DNA from: Bufo bufo
Lineage: Eukaryota; Chordata; Amphibia; Anura; Bufonidae
Direction: 5' to 3'
NCBI RefSeq assembly: GCF_905171765.1
Contig: NC_053389.1
Location: 784,120,772-784,184,771, forward strand
Length of the DNA stretch: 64,000 nt
The notes under the pieces were generated by a model. That model did not search any database. It was not told the origin of the DNA and was given only the letters and a program-made list of their open reading frames with translations. Every line of letters starts with the position of its first letter. Within the stretch, counting starts at the first letter, position 1. The position numbers and the translations under genes are program-made. This document shows, piece after piece, positions 1 to 10,887 of the stretch.

Positions 1-285
1 GTTTTTGTCGCGCGTTTTTATGCACGTTTTTTGCAATAGTAAACGCGCGTTTGACGCGCGTTTGTGTGATTGACTGCAGTGTCCTATGGCCACAAACGCG
101 TGTCAAAACGCCCCAAAGAAGCTCAAGAACTTGTTTGAGCGTAGGGCGTTTTTCAGCGCGTTCAAACGCGCTGTAAAACGCTCAAGTGAGAACCAGGGCC
201 ATAGGGAAGCATTGGTTTTCATGTGTTGAGCGTTTTACAGCGCGTTTGAACGCGCTGTAAAACGCTCAAGTGTGAACCCAGCCTA
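1..285. repeat. Foldback (palindromic) MITE-like repeat, cut by the window edge
   Basis: The stretch is built of GCG-rich inverted segments. A near-perfect 40-bp palindrome (GAGCGTTTTACAGCGCG and its complement) sits at 228-267, and a related arm lies at 150-186. It ends near 284 with GTGTGAACCCAGCC, the kind of terminus seen on several other small elements in this window. The left end is outside the window, so target duplication and family cannot be judged. Confidence 0.5.
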
Positions 286-646
286 AAGGATGACTCCTCG
301 TGGAATTTTTATCGCTTGGACCAAAGTTTTTTGAAATATCTCATGTTTTCGATTTTATATGTTATCGATTTTAGTTTATGCCATTGATTGTATGTTTATA
401 TGCCATCCTGTTTTAGCCATTGTTGCATTTCATCGATTTTAGTATATGTCATCGATTGTATGTTTTTTTAAGTTTTTTTTTTAGCCATTGTTTGCATGTT
501 TTATCAATAAATCTGTGTGGTTCCAAATACCAGTGAGTGCCCAGCCATTTTTTACTACATTTTTCAACCAGTATAGTGGCTGAGCCTGTATTATCTGTGA
601 GCACCACTCCTCCGTGATCCAACACTCTTGTGCAGCCTTAAAACCA
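286..646. other. Unassigned AT-rich DNA left of the duplication
   Basis: No gene or clear repeat structure is visible apart from short internal similarities (CATCGATTTTAGTATATG-like phrases at about 362-450). The three-fold duplicated DNA begins at about 647, where the sequence becomes colinear with DNA following the tRNA-Val pseudogene of the second copy near 18690. Confidence 0.4.
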
Positions 647-908
647 TTATATCACTTTTATATATAGATATCAGTCCTTTACTTTTCATATATCCTCGCT
701 GTACAGACAAAAATATTAAACATCTCAAAATAAATTGAATTCAGGTGTTCGCATTGCCACAGGTGCATAAAATCCAGCCCCTGCCTTCACTACAAAGCAG
801 GGGTACTCAAGTGCGTTTTGTAAAAGTCCACATACCTGGGTCCGCTGTAAGGTAGAGGTCTGAGATGCAAAAAAAACTGCAGAGAGAGTAGGAGGGGACA
901 GAGAAAGG

Positions 909-1220
909 ATGGGAGTGGTAGTAGCGAAAATAATGGTGATACTTGTACTCATGGTGGCAGTCCTCACTCTGGCCTTCCCTTGGCCATACAGTGATGGGAG
1001 GGCACAGCCTTGTTCCCTCAGGGCACACCATGGTTTTGAAGGAGACCTCCTGCCTGATGGTGGATCAGGTGCCCTTAGTGTCAGTGAGTTTGGGGGGTTG
1101 GTGCAAGCAAGTCTGGTTTTGCAGGTAACAGATGGACCGTTTTACTGGAAATTTCAGCAGTTCCCAAATGCACGTGCTGGCAAAGGTAGACACAGTTTTT
1201 ATCGCACACGTGTCTCATAG
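909..1220 (+). CDS. Hypothetical small protein with signal-peptide-like N-terminus (segment A1)
   Basis: I do not recognise this 103-residue frame. It opens with a strongly hydrophobic stretch (residues 2-24, VVVAKIMVILVLMVAV) that looks like a signal peptide or one membrane segment, followed by a Gly/Ser/Pro-rich part and a basic C-terminus ending in TRVS. The same frame stays open in the other two copies of segment A, at 18952 (96 residues) and 27934 (87 residues). The copies differ by 21 nt and by two deletions of 23 and 4 nt that together keep the frame. That is mildly suggestive of coding constraint, but three young copies are weak evidence. A TATA-like CATAAAATCC lies about 140 bases upstream. 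It may equally be non-coding duplicated DNA. Confidence 0.2.
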   Translation: MGVVVAKIMVILVLMVAVLTLAFPWPYSDGRAQPCSLRAHHGFEGDLLPDGGSGALSVSEFGGLVQASLVLQVTDGPFYWKFQQFPNARAGKGRHSFYRTRVS

Positions 1221-1650
1221 GCGGCTTTCCCAAGGCTGTGTATGGGTTGAGGAAGGAGGGGGGGGTGTCCAAATAGCATAAAGTTCCCCTCTGAGTTTCT
1301 TTTTACAGATAAGTTTTGTAATCCTCCCAAACTCTGTCAAGGGGTGCAAGTTCTCAATCTGAAGATCTATATGGCCACCCTGTTTCCAGGCCTAAAAGTT
1401 GGTAAATTTGTCAGGCAGAAGTCCCGTCCCCAGCACGCCCCCGCCTCCCCTTCAATCCTCCTACACGTCAAACGTGGTGCAAAAACATCTGTGTGGTAAG
1501 ATTTTGTAGCATAGGTATTCAAATAGTCGCAAAAGGCAGTCCTGCAACATTTGTGCTCCACAATCTGCCATAAAAATGTTCAGAAAATGACCCCCAATTA
1601 CTTTTAAAATTTGCTTGCAGACCTTTGAAGCCGTAAACAACATAGGCACC

Positions 1651-1791
1651 AGCTACCTAAAAGAACTGCAGCCCTACAGTCCTTGCCGTCCCCTCAAACG
1701 CTCCACACCCAGGAACCACCATAAAACATTTGGAGCCAGATCCTTCTGCCGTGCAGCCTCCACTCTCTGGAATGCTTTTCTGGATCTGTAA
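1651..1791 (+). pseudogene. C-terminal remnant of a non-LTR retrotransposon ORF2 (segment A1)
   Basis: The frame from 1651 reads as 46 codons to TAA and contains YLKELQPYSPCRPL followed by GARSFCRAASTLWNA. This matches the tail of CR1/L2/Rex-type ORF2 proteins, which typically end in a 'YL..L..PY.P.R.LRS' block and then 'RAFS.AAP.LWN.LP'. Upstream the frame is closed (TAA near 1633), so only the last approximately 45 residues survive. The same remnant occurs in the paralogous segments at 19679 and 28634, so it predates the duplication. Family assignment is from remembered motif shape only. Confidence 0.6.
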
Positions 1792-2355
1792 GGATAGGTT
1801 CACATGGAGGATTTTGGGTGCGGATTTCAACACTGCGGCCAAAACAAGCTCCCACAGCTCAGGCGGCCAAGAGTTTTTGCACATCCATTCTTGTCGTGGT
1901 TGCCCCGCGGATGCCTCGCAAAGCTCCTCGCAGGCCTAGTCATAAATTAGCCGACTCTTACGGCAGCATAGGGGGAATCTAAGACCGTTGTAAAAAAAAA
2001 AAAATGGACCCCAGTGTGTACAGTTTTTTTATTTTTACTTAATATGTGCATAATAAAATGTATTTTATTTTTAATTATGGCTTTTTTCCAGATTTTTTTG
2101 TATTATTATTACATTATTTATAACCAGGGCTTTTTTTCTCAGAGAAAAGGTGGTGGAACTCAGCCCCCCTCCCCTGGCCACACCCCTACCCACCCCTAGG
2201 ACCGCCCCCTAAAACCGCCCCTTTAGAGAACAGGGATGCAAGTAAAATTTGGGGGGACTATAAAAGTCCAGCCCAGCAAAGAAACCCCCCCAGATAGGGA
2301 TGGCACTGCTAATGGGGGATCTGGGGATGGCATCCGCAGATCCCCCATCCTATAA

Positions 2356-2697
2356 CAGTGCCATCCACAGACCCCCCCACCCCATAACAGTGCCATCCAC
2401 AGACCCCCCCATCCTAAAACAGTGCAATCCACAGACCCCCCACCCCATAACAGTGCCATCCACAGACCCCCCACCCCATCATAACAGTGCCATCCACAGA
2501 CCCCCCCACCCCATAACAGTGCCATCCACAGACCCCCCCTTAACAGTGCCATCCACAGACCCCCCCCCCCTTAACAGTGCCATCCACAGACCCCCCACCC
2601 CATAACAGTGCCATCCACAGACCCCCCACCCCATAACAGTGCCATCCACAGACCCCCCCCCCCCATAACACTGCCATCCACAGACCCCCCCCCCCCA
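2356..2697 (+). repeat. Minisatellite, about 11 units of 24-33 bp
   Basis: Units carry CAGTGCCATCCACAGACC followed by a variable C-rich tract and ACCCCATAA. Length variation is confined mainly to the C run, as expected from slippage. It lies inside the hAT element. Long reading frames across it on both strands are products of the periodicity, not genes. Confidence 0.9.
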
Positions 2698-2700
2698 TTG

Positions 2701-3068
2701 CCGCTCCAGTACAGTTATAAAATGTGTAAAATTAATAATAATTCTATTCATGAGGCCCCCTCTGTAGTAGAACATACAATATATCCATCCTACTCACAGG
2801 GCTGTTATCGTAATGCAGGCCGGCCGGGCAGACGAGCGGCAGCGTCACTGACTGACGTCACATGCCTGCGCGCCTGCTTCATTCATAAAGTATGCCGGGC
2901 AGGCACGTGACGTCAGTCAGTGACGCTGCCGCTCGTCTGCCCGGCCGGCCTGGATTACGATAACAGCCCTGTGAGTAGGATGGATATATTGAATGTTCTA
3001 CGACAGAGGGGGCCTCATGAATAGAATTATTATTAATTTTACACATTCTATAACTGTACTGGAGCGGC
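2701..3068. repeat. Long inverted repeat (foldback) inside the hAT element
   Basis: Left arm 2701-2857 and right arm about 2907-3068 are near-perfect reverse complements (CCGCTCCAGTACAG at 2701 against CTGTACTGGAGCGG at 3055). They surround a loop of about 50 bp rich in CATGCCTGCGC. As RNA the segment would form a hairpin of roughly 150 bp. Confidence 0.85.
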
Positions 3069-3315
3069 GGGGCCGGAGCACAGTGAACGCACCGGCCCCC
3101 AGCTCCTCCTCCCAGTCCCTCCCCGCTGATACATCGCAGGCTGCGATGTCAAAAGGTGGCGGAACGCCGTTCCGGTGCGTTCCGCCAGAAAAAAAGCCCT
3201 GTTTATAACATTTTACTACATTATGGAATTACTATTTTAAAATTTTTTATTTGAATCTTACCCGTCTCACAGGCTGGTTTTAGGACAACACTAGTGAGCC
3301 CTAACAGAAGGCTTA

Positions 3316-3593
3316 GGCCGGGTTCACACCACTATTTCTTTTCTGTTCTTCTGGTCCATCAGAAGACCTGGAGAAAAAACTGATCCTGTAAAAAAAAATA
3401 ATGTATCCTGAGCATCCCTTATGCATATTTTGCATTCATTTGAGCCATTTCTGTCTGAGATCCGTTGCAGACGGATGCAAAATGTACATAACGGATGCTC
3501 AGGATACGTTTTTTTTTACCGGTATACGTTTTTTTTCCTGGTCTTCTGACGGATCAGAAGAAGGAAAAATAAAATAGTGATGTGAACCTGGCC
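3316..3593. mobile_element. PIF/Harbinger-like MITE (segment A1)
   Basis: Imperfect terminal inverted repeats GGCCGGGTTCACACCACTATTT and its approximate complement at 3572-3593 are flanked by TTA on both sides (3313-3315, 3594-3596). A 3-bp TTA/TAA duplication is typical of PIF/Harbinger elements. It is also present at 20196-20465 in segment A2, and in A3 it is broken by another foldback (from about 29318), so it predates the duplication. Confidence 0.65.
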
Positions 3594-3596
3594 TTA

Positions 3597-4137
3597 CTGA
3601 GCAGACAGACCCGAGATTCCTTGTAGGTAATCAGGGCTAACGCAGGGCACCCCAGTCTCCAATGGGGTCACTGGGAAACCAGTTGACCCGATCATAGAGG
3701 GGAGAATCAAAGGGTAAACAGCTGGGATTGGAGCATCTGCCGACCCTGGCTGTGAAGCAGGAGCCTAGACAATAACCCAGAGATGTTCGTAACAGCTTTT
3801 TAGAGCAGGAGCGCTCCAGGAGTCACTAATCCATCGTTCCTGCAGTGACCTGCACCCCCCCCCCCTGTCAAGATGTCATTAAGTGGTCAAATAAAAGTAA
3901 AAATACATTAAAACCTCACTGATCGCCTGCCAGTCCCATTATGTCACTTCCCGGGTTCTATGCAGGTTTCTATTTCCTAGTCTCTCTCAACATGGCTAAT
4001 GCAGTGACCCAGTAGATCACTGCTAAGTCTAATTTGTTGCTAAAAGGGTTAATAGGGTTAGTGTACGTTACTTTGCTATGCCATTTGTGTGCTTCCAAGA
4101 GCTGAACATGGGAACACAGCTTAGTTATTGTGCCTTA
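3597..4137. other. Unassigned segment A DNA
   Basis: No gene is seen. The stretch is colinear with 20466-21732 of segment A2, which has an extra TTAA-target element inserted at the position equivalent to about 3877. A C10 run lies near 3856. Confidence 0.5.
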
Positions 4138-4455
4138 GGCCTCTTGCGCACGAACATTGTGCATCCACAATTTGAATTGTTCCGTGATCCGTCCGCACCG
4201 CAAAAAAATAGAATAAGTTCTATTTTTTTGCGTTGCGGAGGCACGGACAGATTCCCCATGGAAGCACTGCGTAGTGCTTCCATGGGGTTCCGATCCGTGT
4301 TTCCGTTCCGCATCTCCGTGATTGCGGACCCATTCAAGTGAATGGGTCCGCATCCGTGCTGTGAAGTGCACACGGCCGGTGCCCGTGTATTGCGGACCTG
4401 CCGTATGCGGGCCGCGATACGGCAACGGGCATACAACGTTCGTGTGCAAGAGGCC
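4138..4455. mobile_element. PIF/Harbinger-like MITE (segment A1)
   Basis: Terminal repeats GGCCTCTTGCGCACGAAC and CGTGTGCAAGAGGCC are bounded by direct TTA on both sides. Internal palindromes include GGACCCATTCAAGTGAATGG. Orthologous copies sit in A2 (21733-22038) and A3 (30026-30305). Confidence 0.7.
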
Positions 4456-5425
4456 TTACTCAGTAGAAGGAGCCTGGCCCTGGTCCCGAGGCAAGTGCTG
4501 TCTAGTGTAGTATGACAGCATCAGCCAGTGAGTCTGGAGTTAGCTGCCGAGCTGAAAGGATGCTGCCTCCTGTCTGTGCTGTGAGAGGCATACTCCAGGA
4601 GACACACCACCCCTGGAAGCTGCTAAGAACTACCTAAAGCCCTGAAAGGAAAGAAGAACTTTGACAGACTGTTTAGAACCAGGCAATTGCATGTGCAGGA
4701 CAGTAAAGGTAACTTGGACTTTGCTGCATGTGGAAAGGGTTGTAGCCTCTGGCGCCTACCGCAAGCAAGTGCGGATGCGGTGCGATTTTCATGCATGGTT
4801 GCTAGGAGATAATCGGGATGGGGACCCGATCATTATTATTTTCCCTTATAACATGGTTATAAGGGAAAATAATAGCATTCTTAATACAGAATGCTTAGTA
4901 AAATAGGGCTAAAGGGGTTAAAAAAAATATATAATTTAACTCACCTCATCCACTTGTTCGCGCAGTACGGCTTCTCTTCTTTCTTCAGGACCTTGGTAAA
5001 GGACCTTTGATGACATCACTGTGATGGACCATGTGATGAGCGCAGTGACGTCACCACATGTCCTTTTCCTCCTGCACAGCAAAGAAGAAGACAGAAGAGA
5101 AACCGGGCTGCATTGTTGTGTTGTGTTGCGTTGCTGTGTTGAGAAACCATGTTATAAGGGAAAATAATAAAATCTACACAACACCTAACCCAAACCCGAA
5201 CTTCTGTGAGGAAATTCGGGTTTGGGTACCAAACATGCCGATTTTTCTCACGCGTGTGCAAAAGGCATTAAAATGTTTTGCACTCGCGTGGAAAAATTGC
5301 GCATTTTCCCGTGACGCAATCGCATTTTGTTCTTCGTGTTAGTGATAAATTTGAGTCGATATGTTTTACCTTTATTTAGAATAAAAAAATTCTAAATTTA
5401 TAGAACATTTAGAAAAAAATCTAAA
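4456..5425. other. Remainder of segment A1 with MITE debris
   Basis: The first 300 bases match A2 and A3 (GTGACCCAG... to CTGGCGCCTACC). After 4758 A1 lacks a block present in A2 and instead runs into a foldback with CCCTTATAACATGGTTATAAGGG at 4844-4866 and TAACCCAAACCCGAACTTC near 5188, motifs that recur at 22590-23030, 31510-31600 and 51340-51880. No gene is seen. The AT-rich end is the LINE target. Confidence 0.5.
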
Positions 5426-5946
5426 TTTTTTTTTTTTTGCAAGTCTCTTTTTATTATTTTAAAGCTTATAGGCACAAGTACCAAAAATTACATCATTTCT
5501 TATACAGTGAACACAAAATGCATGTACATTGTTGTAAATTACATTTCACATTTAATTATACCTATAAGCACTTTTTAGTCAGAATACAAAGACATTACAT
5601 ATATTTAACAACAAGTAAAGGGTAGTAAGGAGGGGATAATATGAAATAAAACTATAAGGGGAGGTAAAAATAATAAAGGGGGAGAATATTAACTGGAAGG
5701 CTCTCTAATGACATGAAATGTAATAACCCTGTATAGGCTGTGTATAGAATAATATAGGAAATGTAAATCTGTCTTAGTCTACATCTACATAGAATGAACC
5801 AAATCTCCCTGAAAGTCATATCTGTGTATAGGGTTCTCAGCCCTATTCCAGAACCTGTATAGAGATTTTACTTAACCCACTCCGACCATGACCTCCATCT
5901 GCCAGTGGGTCAGTGACTGCTCTGGGGATTCCTCTGTCAGGTCATT

Positions 5947-8529
5947 TTAAATATCTACTGAGTCCAGAACCTCAGAGTCTCTTACAGCCTGAGACCTTTT
6001 CCAGGGAAACCAAGTCTCTAGATATTTATGTCTACTGCTATGGATCCATCCCACCACCTCCTCCATTCTGTGAAGCTGATGCATTTTGTTGAACCACATG
6101 TTCAGATCTGGTGGAGAAGTGTCCCTCCATTTTGTTGGGATAAGTAATTTAGCTGTAGCGATCATATGAGTAGGGAGATCTGCCTTTGAAGGCCTGAAGT
6201 TGGTAGTAGGGATCCACAGCAGTACAAGCTCGGGAGAAAGAGTTATATATGTTGAACAAATGGCATTAATGGTACTCTCCACATCTTTCCAAAACTGTTT
6301 TATTAAGGGGCAAGACCACCAAATATGGATCATAGACCCCACCTCTGATTGGCATCTCCAACAACGATCTGAGGAAGAGAGTCCTATAGAACATAAGTAC
6401 TCAGGGGTTTTGTACCATCTAGTAATAGTTTTATAAGAGTTTTCTTGATAGCGAACACAAGAGGAAAAACCTTGTGCATGGGAGAGGACATATGTAGATT
6501 CTGCCGCTGAGAGGCTCCTTCCTAGGTCTTTCTCCCACTGACTTAAATAGTATGGTTTGTGTATGGTGAGTTCGGAAAGCAATATGTTATATGTGACTGA
6601 GAGCGACTTCTTCAAAGTTGAAGGAAGGGTAGTAAAGTTTTCTAGCCAAGTGGGTTCCAAAAACGTGTGGTCTGATGTTTTATCATATTTCCTGCATGTG
6701 TTTTTATAATCCCAGCTTTGCACCAGAGAAGGGGGACCTCTACCCAATTTGACATGAGCTTCTTCTAATGATAAGAATTGGTTATTTTCTGTCACTTTGC
6801 CTATTCTAACATTACCCCATAAGTGCCACCAACTTTTATCTCCCCCTCCCACTTTGTCAAATAAGTAAGGTAGGACATTTAGTGGAGTTATTTTTGATAT
6901 CTTGTTTACCCTTAGTGAAGTCACTGCAGAGCTACGATAACAGACTAGCATACTTTTTGTCAGTGTGCACATTTTCTGGCAGAGAGCTAGCGGAGCTGAC
7001 GGTAGCCACATCAGAGCTTGTCTATGTATACCTAAGAGAGTTCTCTCTATATCAAGGAAGGGAGCTTGAATTTTTTCATTTGCTAAGAGAGCCCATCTAG
7101 CCAAATGAATTGCTCTGTTATACAAGACCATATCAGGTAATGATATACCACCTTTGTGCCTCTTCTGGGCAAGAAGTGAATAGGCTAATCTGGGTCTTTT
7201 AGTTCTCCACAGAAAAGATGTAAACATTCTCCTTATTTGTGTTAGATAGGATGTAGGAATATGTATCGGGAGGGCTTGGAATAGATATAATAATTGGGGC
7301 AAGACAATAGTGGCTAACAGGTTTTTCCTACCAAACCAGGACATGAAAGGCACTTTTAATGAGGAAACGAAGGATCTGGTCTTAGTAAGTAACGGGGTGT
7401 AATTGAGTCTGAACAGCCAATTCAAGTCCGCTGGGACATTGACACCCAGAAACTTAATTGCAGTTGTTGGCCATTTAAACGGGGAAGAACGTTTGAGTGG
7501 GTCTAGGATCTTATTTGGGATGTTAATCTGCAGAGCTTCCGATTTGGAGAAATTAATCTTAAAATTAGAGACCACGCTGTATTGGTCAAATAAGGACATA
7601 ATGGTGGGAAGGGCTTCCTCAGGATTAGAAATTATGATTAGCAGGTCATCTGCAAATGCTGCAGTCCTGTGGTGGTATTGGCCTAGGGAAACACCTCAAA
7701 TTTTGTCTGATTGTCTAATTCTTAGAAGGAACATCTCCAAACATAAAATGAAAAGGGTGGGTGATAGAGGGCATCCTTGCCTAGTCCCATTTCTGATAGG
7801 GAAGGCATCCGACAGGGCACCATTTACCAACACCTGAGCCATGGGGCAGGAATATAGTGAGAAAATGGCTGAGACAAATACCGGAGGGAAACCAAATTTC
7901 AACAAAGTAGCTCTCATAAAGTCCCAGTTTACCCTGTTGAATGCCTTCTCCGCATCAGTTCCCAGTAGCAGCAAAGGGGCATTAGTGATATGGGCATTAT
8001 GGATCAAATGGATCAGTCTCCAAATATTGTGTTTCCCCTCAATACTAGGGACGAATCCTACCTGTTCAGGATCTATGAGTCTATTCAGCATGGGGGAAAT
8101 CCTATACGCCAACAGCTTAGACCACCACTTCAAGTCACAGTTGAGGAGGGATATAGGTCTGTAGCTCCCGCAGTCCTCTGGATCCTTCCCTTCTTTGTGT
8201 AAGATAGTGATATGCGCCCTCAAGGCCTGGGGAGCCAACAACATCCCTCCCAACAGCGAGTTGCAGAGATCTGTAAAGTGAGGAAGCAGAATCTTTTTAA
8301 ATTTCTTAAAATAAATAATAGGCAATCCATCAGGACCTGGGCTCTTCCCTATGGGGATAGAGCCAAGGACCTTCTCTACTTCTGTCACAGAGAAGGGTCT
8401 AAGGAGACGCTCGCTCTCCTCCTCTGAAAGTGAGGGAGCTTCAATCGAAGCTAAAAACTCCTCAATTAATGAGGCATTCGTTTTTTCGCCTGTAACTGAG
8501 TCTACATTTGGGACTGGGAGATTGTATAG
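5947..8529 (-). pseudogene. LINE ORF2, reverse transcriptase and C-terminal part
   Basis: This is the second half of ORF2, downstream of the Penelope insertion, in a single frame with one internal TGA at 7696-7698. Visible landmarks are the RT fingers (SIPIGKSPGPDGLP), the palm (DAEKAFNRVNWDF), the GTRQGCPLSP motif and the catalytic FADD, encoded at 7645-7656 just after the premature TGA. A C-terminal CWRC...HIWWSC cluster, which looks like the cysteine/histidine motif near the end of L1-type ORF2 proteins, follows. The protein would nick target DNA and reverse-transcribe its own RNA at the nick. The TGA just before the active site means this copy cannot make a full enzyme. Confidence 0.85.
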
Positions 8530-8787
8530 ATAAACCAACACTGTTTCCTTATTTCAAATAAGTAAATGATCCACAATCATTCATTACAAAACCAATAAAA
8601 GATATATGGATCTATAAGTATCAAATCACAACTCAATTTTACGGCAATAAAGGATACTTTCCTTTTTGCTCGTAAACTAATATACAAAAAACATTTCTCT
8701 AAAAATGATCTTGATGTCTTTTCAGCCCCGGAGGAACTGGAGGCGCTTCGAGCGCTAGAATCTCTGCTTCTGGAACAAGAGGTAGGC

Positions 8788-10887
8788 ATGCCCAAGTTCC
8801 CGCCCTTTACCCGTGGCCGGGCGACCACGTTTCCACCCTTGTCATGCAATTCCGCCATCGAGACTTTTGTCAAGATGGTGGTGCAGGAGTTGTATAGACT
8901 ACCAGCGAGGAGGCCATATGATAATGTGTCGAAAAATCAGCGACTGGCCATAACAGAATTAAAGAACATGAAAAATGTGGTGATTAAACCAGCTGACAAG
9001 GGTGGAAACGTGGTTATCTGGCCTACGGATATGTATGAAACTGAAGTATATAGGCAATTGCGGGATAGGATGTGTTATGAACGTTTGCTTGCCAATCCAA
9101 CCATTGGTTTCAAACTCCAATTGGAGGACATCCTATCAAGAGGGGTTGAAGACAACATCATTACCCAATCGGTATATCAGAGCCTTTCAATTAAACATCC
9201 GGTCATCCCGACTTTATATTTACTACCGAAAATCCATAAGTCCTCCACTAAGCCTCCGGGGAGACCGATTGTTTCGGGATGTGGTGGTCTTAATGAACCA
9301 GTGTGCCAGTTCTTGGATTTTTATCTAAAACCATGCGTTGAGAGTTTACCTTCGTATATTCGTGACTCGACAGACGTGTTAAAACGTCTGGAGAATGTCA
9401 AAATGGAGGATAACATGTTTTTAATAACATGTGATGTAGAATCGCTGTATACGTGTATTGCACACGATATAGGCTTGGAATCCTCCCTTTTCTTTCTACG
9501 CACAAGAAATCTTCCACAGGATCTGATTGATCTTTTGATGAAACTTCTAGACTACATATTGAGGCATAATTATTTTTTGTTTAAAGACCAACATTATTTA
9601 CAACTACGAGGAGTAGCGATGGGTGCGAAATGCGCACCCTCGTATGCAAATTTATTTTTGGGTAATTGGGAGCGACAGTGTGTGCAGTCATCTATGGATG
9701 AAGCTGATGGGGAGGTAATATCATGGATGAGGTTTATTGATGATGTTTTGGTTATATGGCAGGGGTCACGGGTGTCTTTGGATTTGTTTTTGGAGAAATT
9801 AAATGCGAACAATTGGAACATCACCCTAACCAAAGTGGTAAGTCAGAAAGAAATTGACTTCCTAGACATCAATATTAAAGTAACAACTAATGGTGACCTT
9901 GAAACCTCGATCCATAGGAAATCAACTGCCGTTAACTCCTTGCTTCATGCTACTTCATTCCACCCCAAACATCAAAAAACCTCAATACCGATTGGTCAAT
10001 TCTTGAGGGCAAGACGGATCTGCACATCAAGAGGCGAATTTGAAAGAGAATCTGAAACCTTAAAAAACCGATTCACACAACGGGGGTACAATCATAGTGA
10101 TATACAACGTGGCTATACACGTGCCGCCGCCGCATCAAGGGAATCCCTATTATCTCCCAAGGCTCGGGTCAACCCAGAAACTCCTGTCACACGTATGATA
10201 ACCAACTATAATACTCAATGGTACAATATGAGAGAAATCTTCAGTAGATTTTGGCCCATCCTTAAATCGGATGTGGACCTGGGGAAAATAATTACCCCAA
10301 CCCCCCAATTTGTGGCAAAACGGAGCAAAAATCTCAGGGATATTCTAGTGAGGAGCCATTATATACCATCTAAATCTGGATTCATTTTTGAATCCAAAGG
10401 GCCCAAATGGGGTTCTGTACCATGTGGTCATTGTACCACATGTAGAGCAATTATCAAAACCAAGACCTTTGAGGATTCCTCAGGTAAAGTGAGCTATAAT
10501 ATTGTCCATTTTATCAACTGTAGTGTCACAGGAATCATATATCACGCCACATGTCCATGTGGCCTGATATATATTGGTATGACGACTCGTGAGTTTCGGG
10601 TTCGCATACAGGAACATCAGAAAGACATTCGGGCAGCTGCCAAAATTGCGGATGGAGAAAGAGATAAACTTGTAAAATTAAAACCTATTGCAAAACATTT
10701 CCGTCAGAAACATAACAACTGTTGGCAGGACTTAAAATTCAGGGGGATAGATAGGGTCTCCCTTGGTGCGCGTGGCGGTGATCTTTTTAAACGGTTGGAG
10801 CAGGTTGAAAGCAAGTGGATTGTGAAGTTGAATACTCAGGTGCCATTTGGCCTGAATGATAAAGTTCCATTTGCCTCGTTTTTGTAG
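8788..10887 (+). CDS. Penelope-like reverse transcriptase with GIY-YIG endonuclease
   Basis: The 699-residue frame is uninterrupted. Penelope landmarks: YLLPKIHKS (about residue 145), GRPIVSGCGGLNEP, the AMGAKCAPSYANLFLG block, the catalytic RFIDDVLVIW (about 316), a cysteine/histidine cluster CGHCTTC (about 548) and the GIY-YIG nuclease core GLIYIGMTTREFRVRIQEH (about 591). The enzyme copies element RNA at a nicked site, and the GIY-YIG domain makes the nick. The start given is the first ATG. The same frame is open without ATG from 8599 and reads like the protein's real N-terminal region (FARKLIYKKHF), so the natural start was lost by 5' truncation or lies elsewhere. Telomere-associated relatives lack the nuclease, so this is a canonical Penelope type. 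Subfamily (Neptune, Poseidon) is not resolved. Confidence 0.9.
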   Translation: MPKFPPFTRGRATTFPPLSCNSAIETFVKMVVQELYRLPARRPYDNVSKNQRLAITELKNMKNVVIKPADKGGNVVIWPTDMYETEVYRQLRDRMCYERLLANPTIGFKLQLEDILSRGVEDNIITQSVYQSLSIKHPVIPTLYLLPKIHKSSTKPPGRPIVSGCGGLNEPVCQFLDFYLKPCVESLPSYIRDSTDVLKRLENVKMEDNMFLITCDVESLYTCIAHDIGLESSLFFLRTRNLPQDLIDLLMKLLDYILRHNYFLFKDQHYLQLRGVAMGAKCAPSYANLFLGNWERQCVQSSMDEADGEVISWMRFIDDVLVIWQGSRVSLDLFLEKLNANNWNITLTKVVSQKEIDFLDINIKVTTNGDLETSIHRKSTAVNSLLHATSFHPKHQKTSIPIGQFLRARRICTSRGEFERESETLKNRFTQRGYNHSDIQRGYTRAAAASRESLLSPKARVNPETPVTRMITNYNTQWYNMREIFSRFWPILKSDVDLGKIITPTPQFVAKRSKNLRDILVRSHYIPSKSGFIFESKGPKWGSVPCGHCTTCRAIIKTKTFEDSSGKVSYNIVHFINCSVTGIIYHATCPCGLIYIGMTTREFRVRIQEHQKDIRAAAKIADGERDKLVKLKPIAKHFRQKHNNCWQDLKFRGIDRVSLGARGGDLFKRLEQVESKWIVKLNTQVPFGLNDKVPFASFL

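Larger units (their letters stand above)
2125..3201. mobile_element. Non-autonomous hAT-type DNA transposon
   Basis: The ends are 15-bp identical terminal inverted repeats, CAGGGCTTTTTTTCT. It is flanked by perfect 8-bp target duplications TTTATAAC (2117-2124 and 3202-3209), the length typical of the hAT superfamily. The matching positions in segments A2 (near 20090) and A3 (near 29100) contain a single uninterrupted TTTATAAC, so those are empty sites. No transposase is present. The interior consists of a minisatellite (2356-2697), a long foldback (2701-3068) and a GC-rich tail. Confidence 0.85.
647..5425 (+). repeat. Duplicated segment A, copy 1
   Basis: This is closely similar to 18701-23222 and partly to 27746-30676. 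Landmarks in order: a GAATTCAGGTGTTCGCATTG block at 738, a short conserved reading frame at 909, a LINE C-terminal remnant at 1651, two PIF/Harbinger-like MITEs and, near 5413, the insertion site of a full-length LINE. It differs from the other copies by a hAT element (2125-3201) and by loss of a block after 4758. Identity is high by eye, but I could not compute it. Confidence 0.85.

Noticed and set aside
2223..2910. Long open frames rich in 'HRPPHPITVPSTDPP' and 'GGLWMALLWGG'
   Set aside because: They are read-outs of a 24-33 bp minisatellite on the two strands; the period and lack of stops in the unit explain them.
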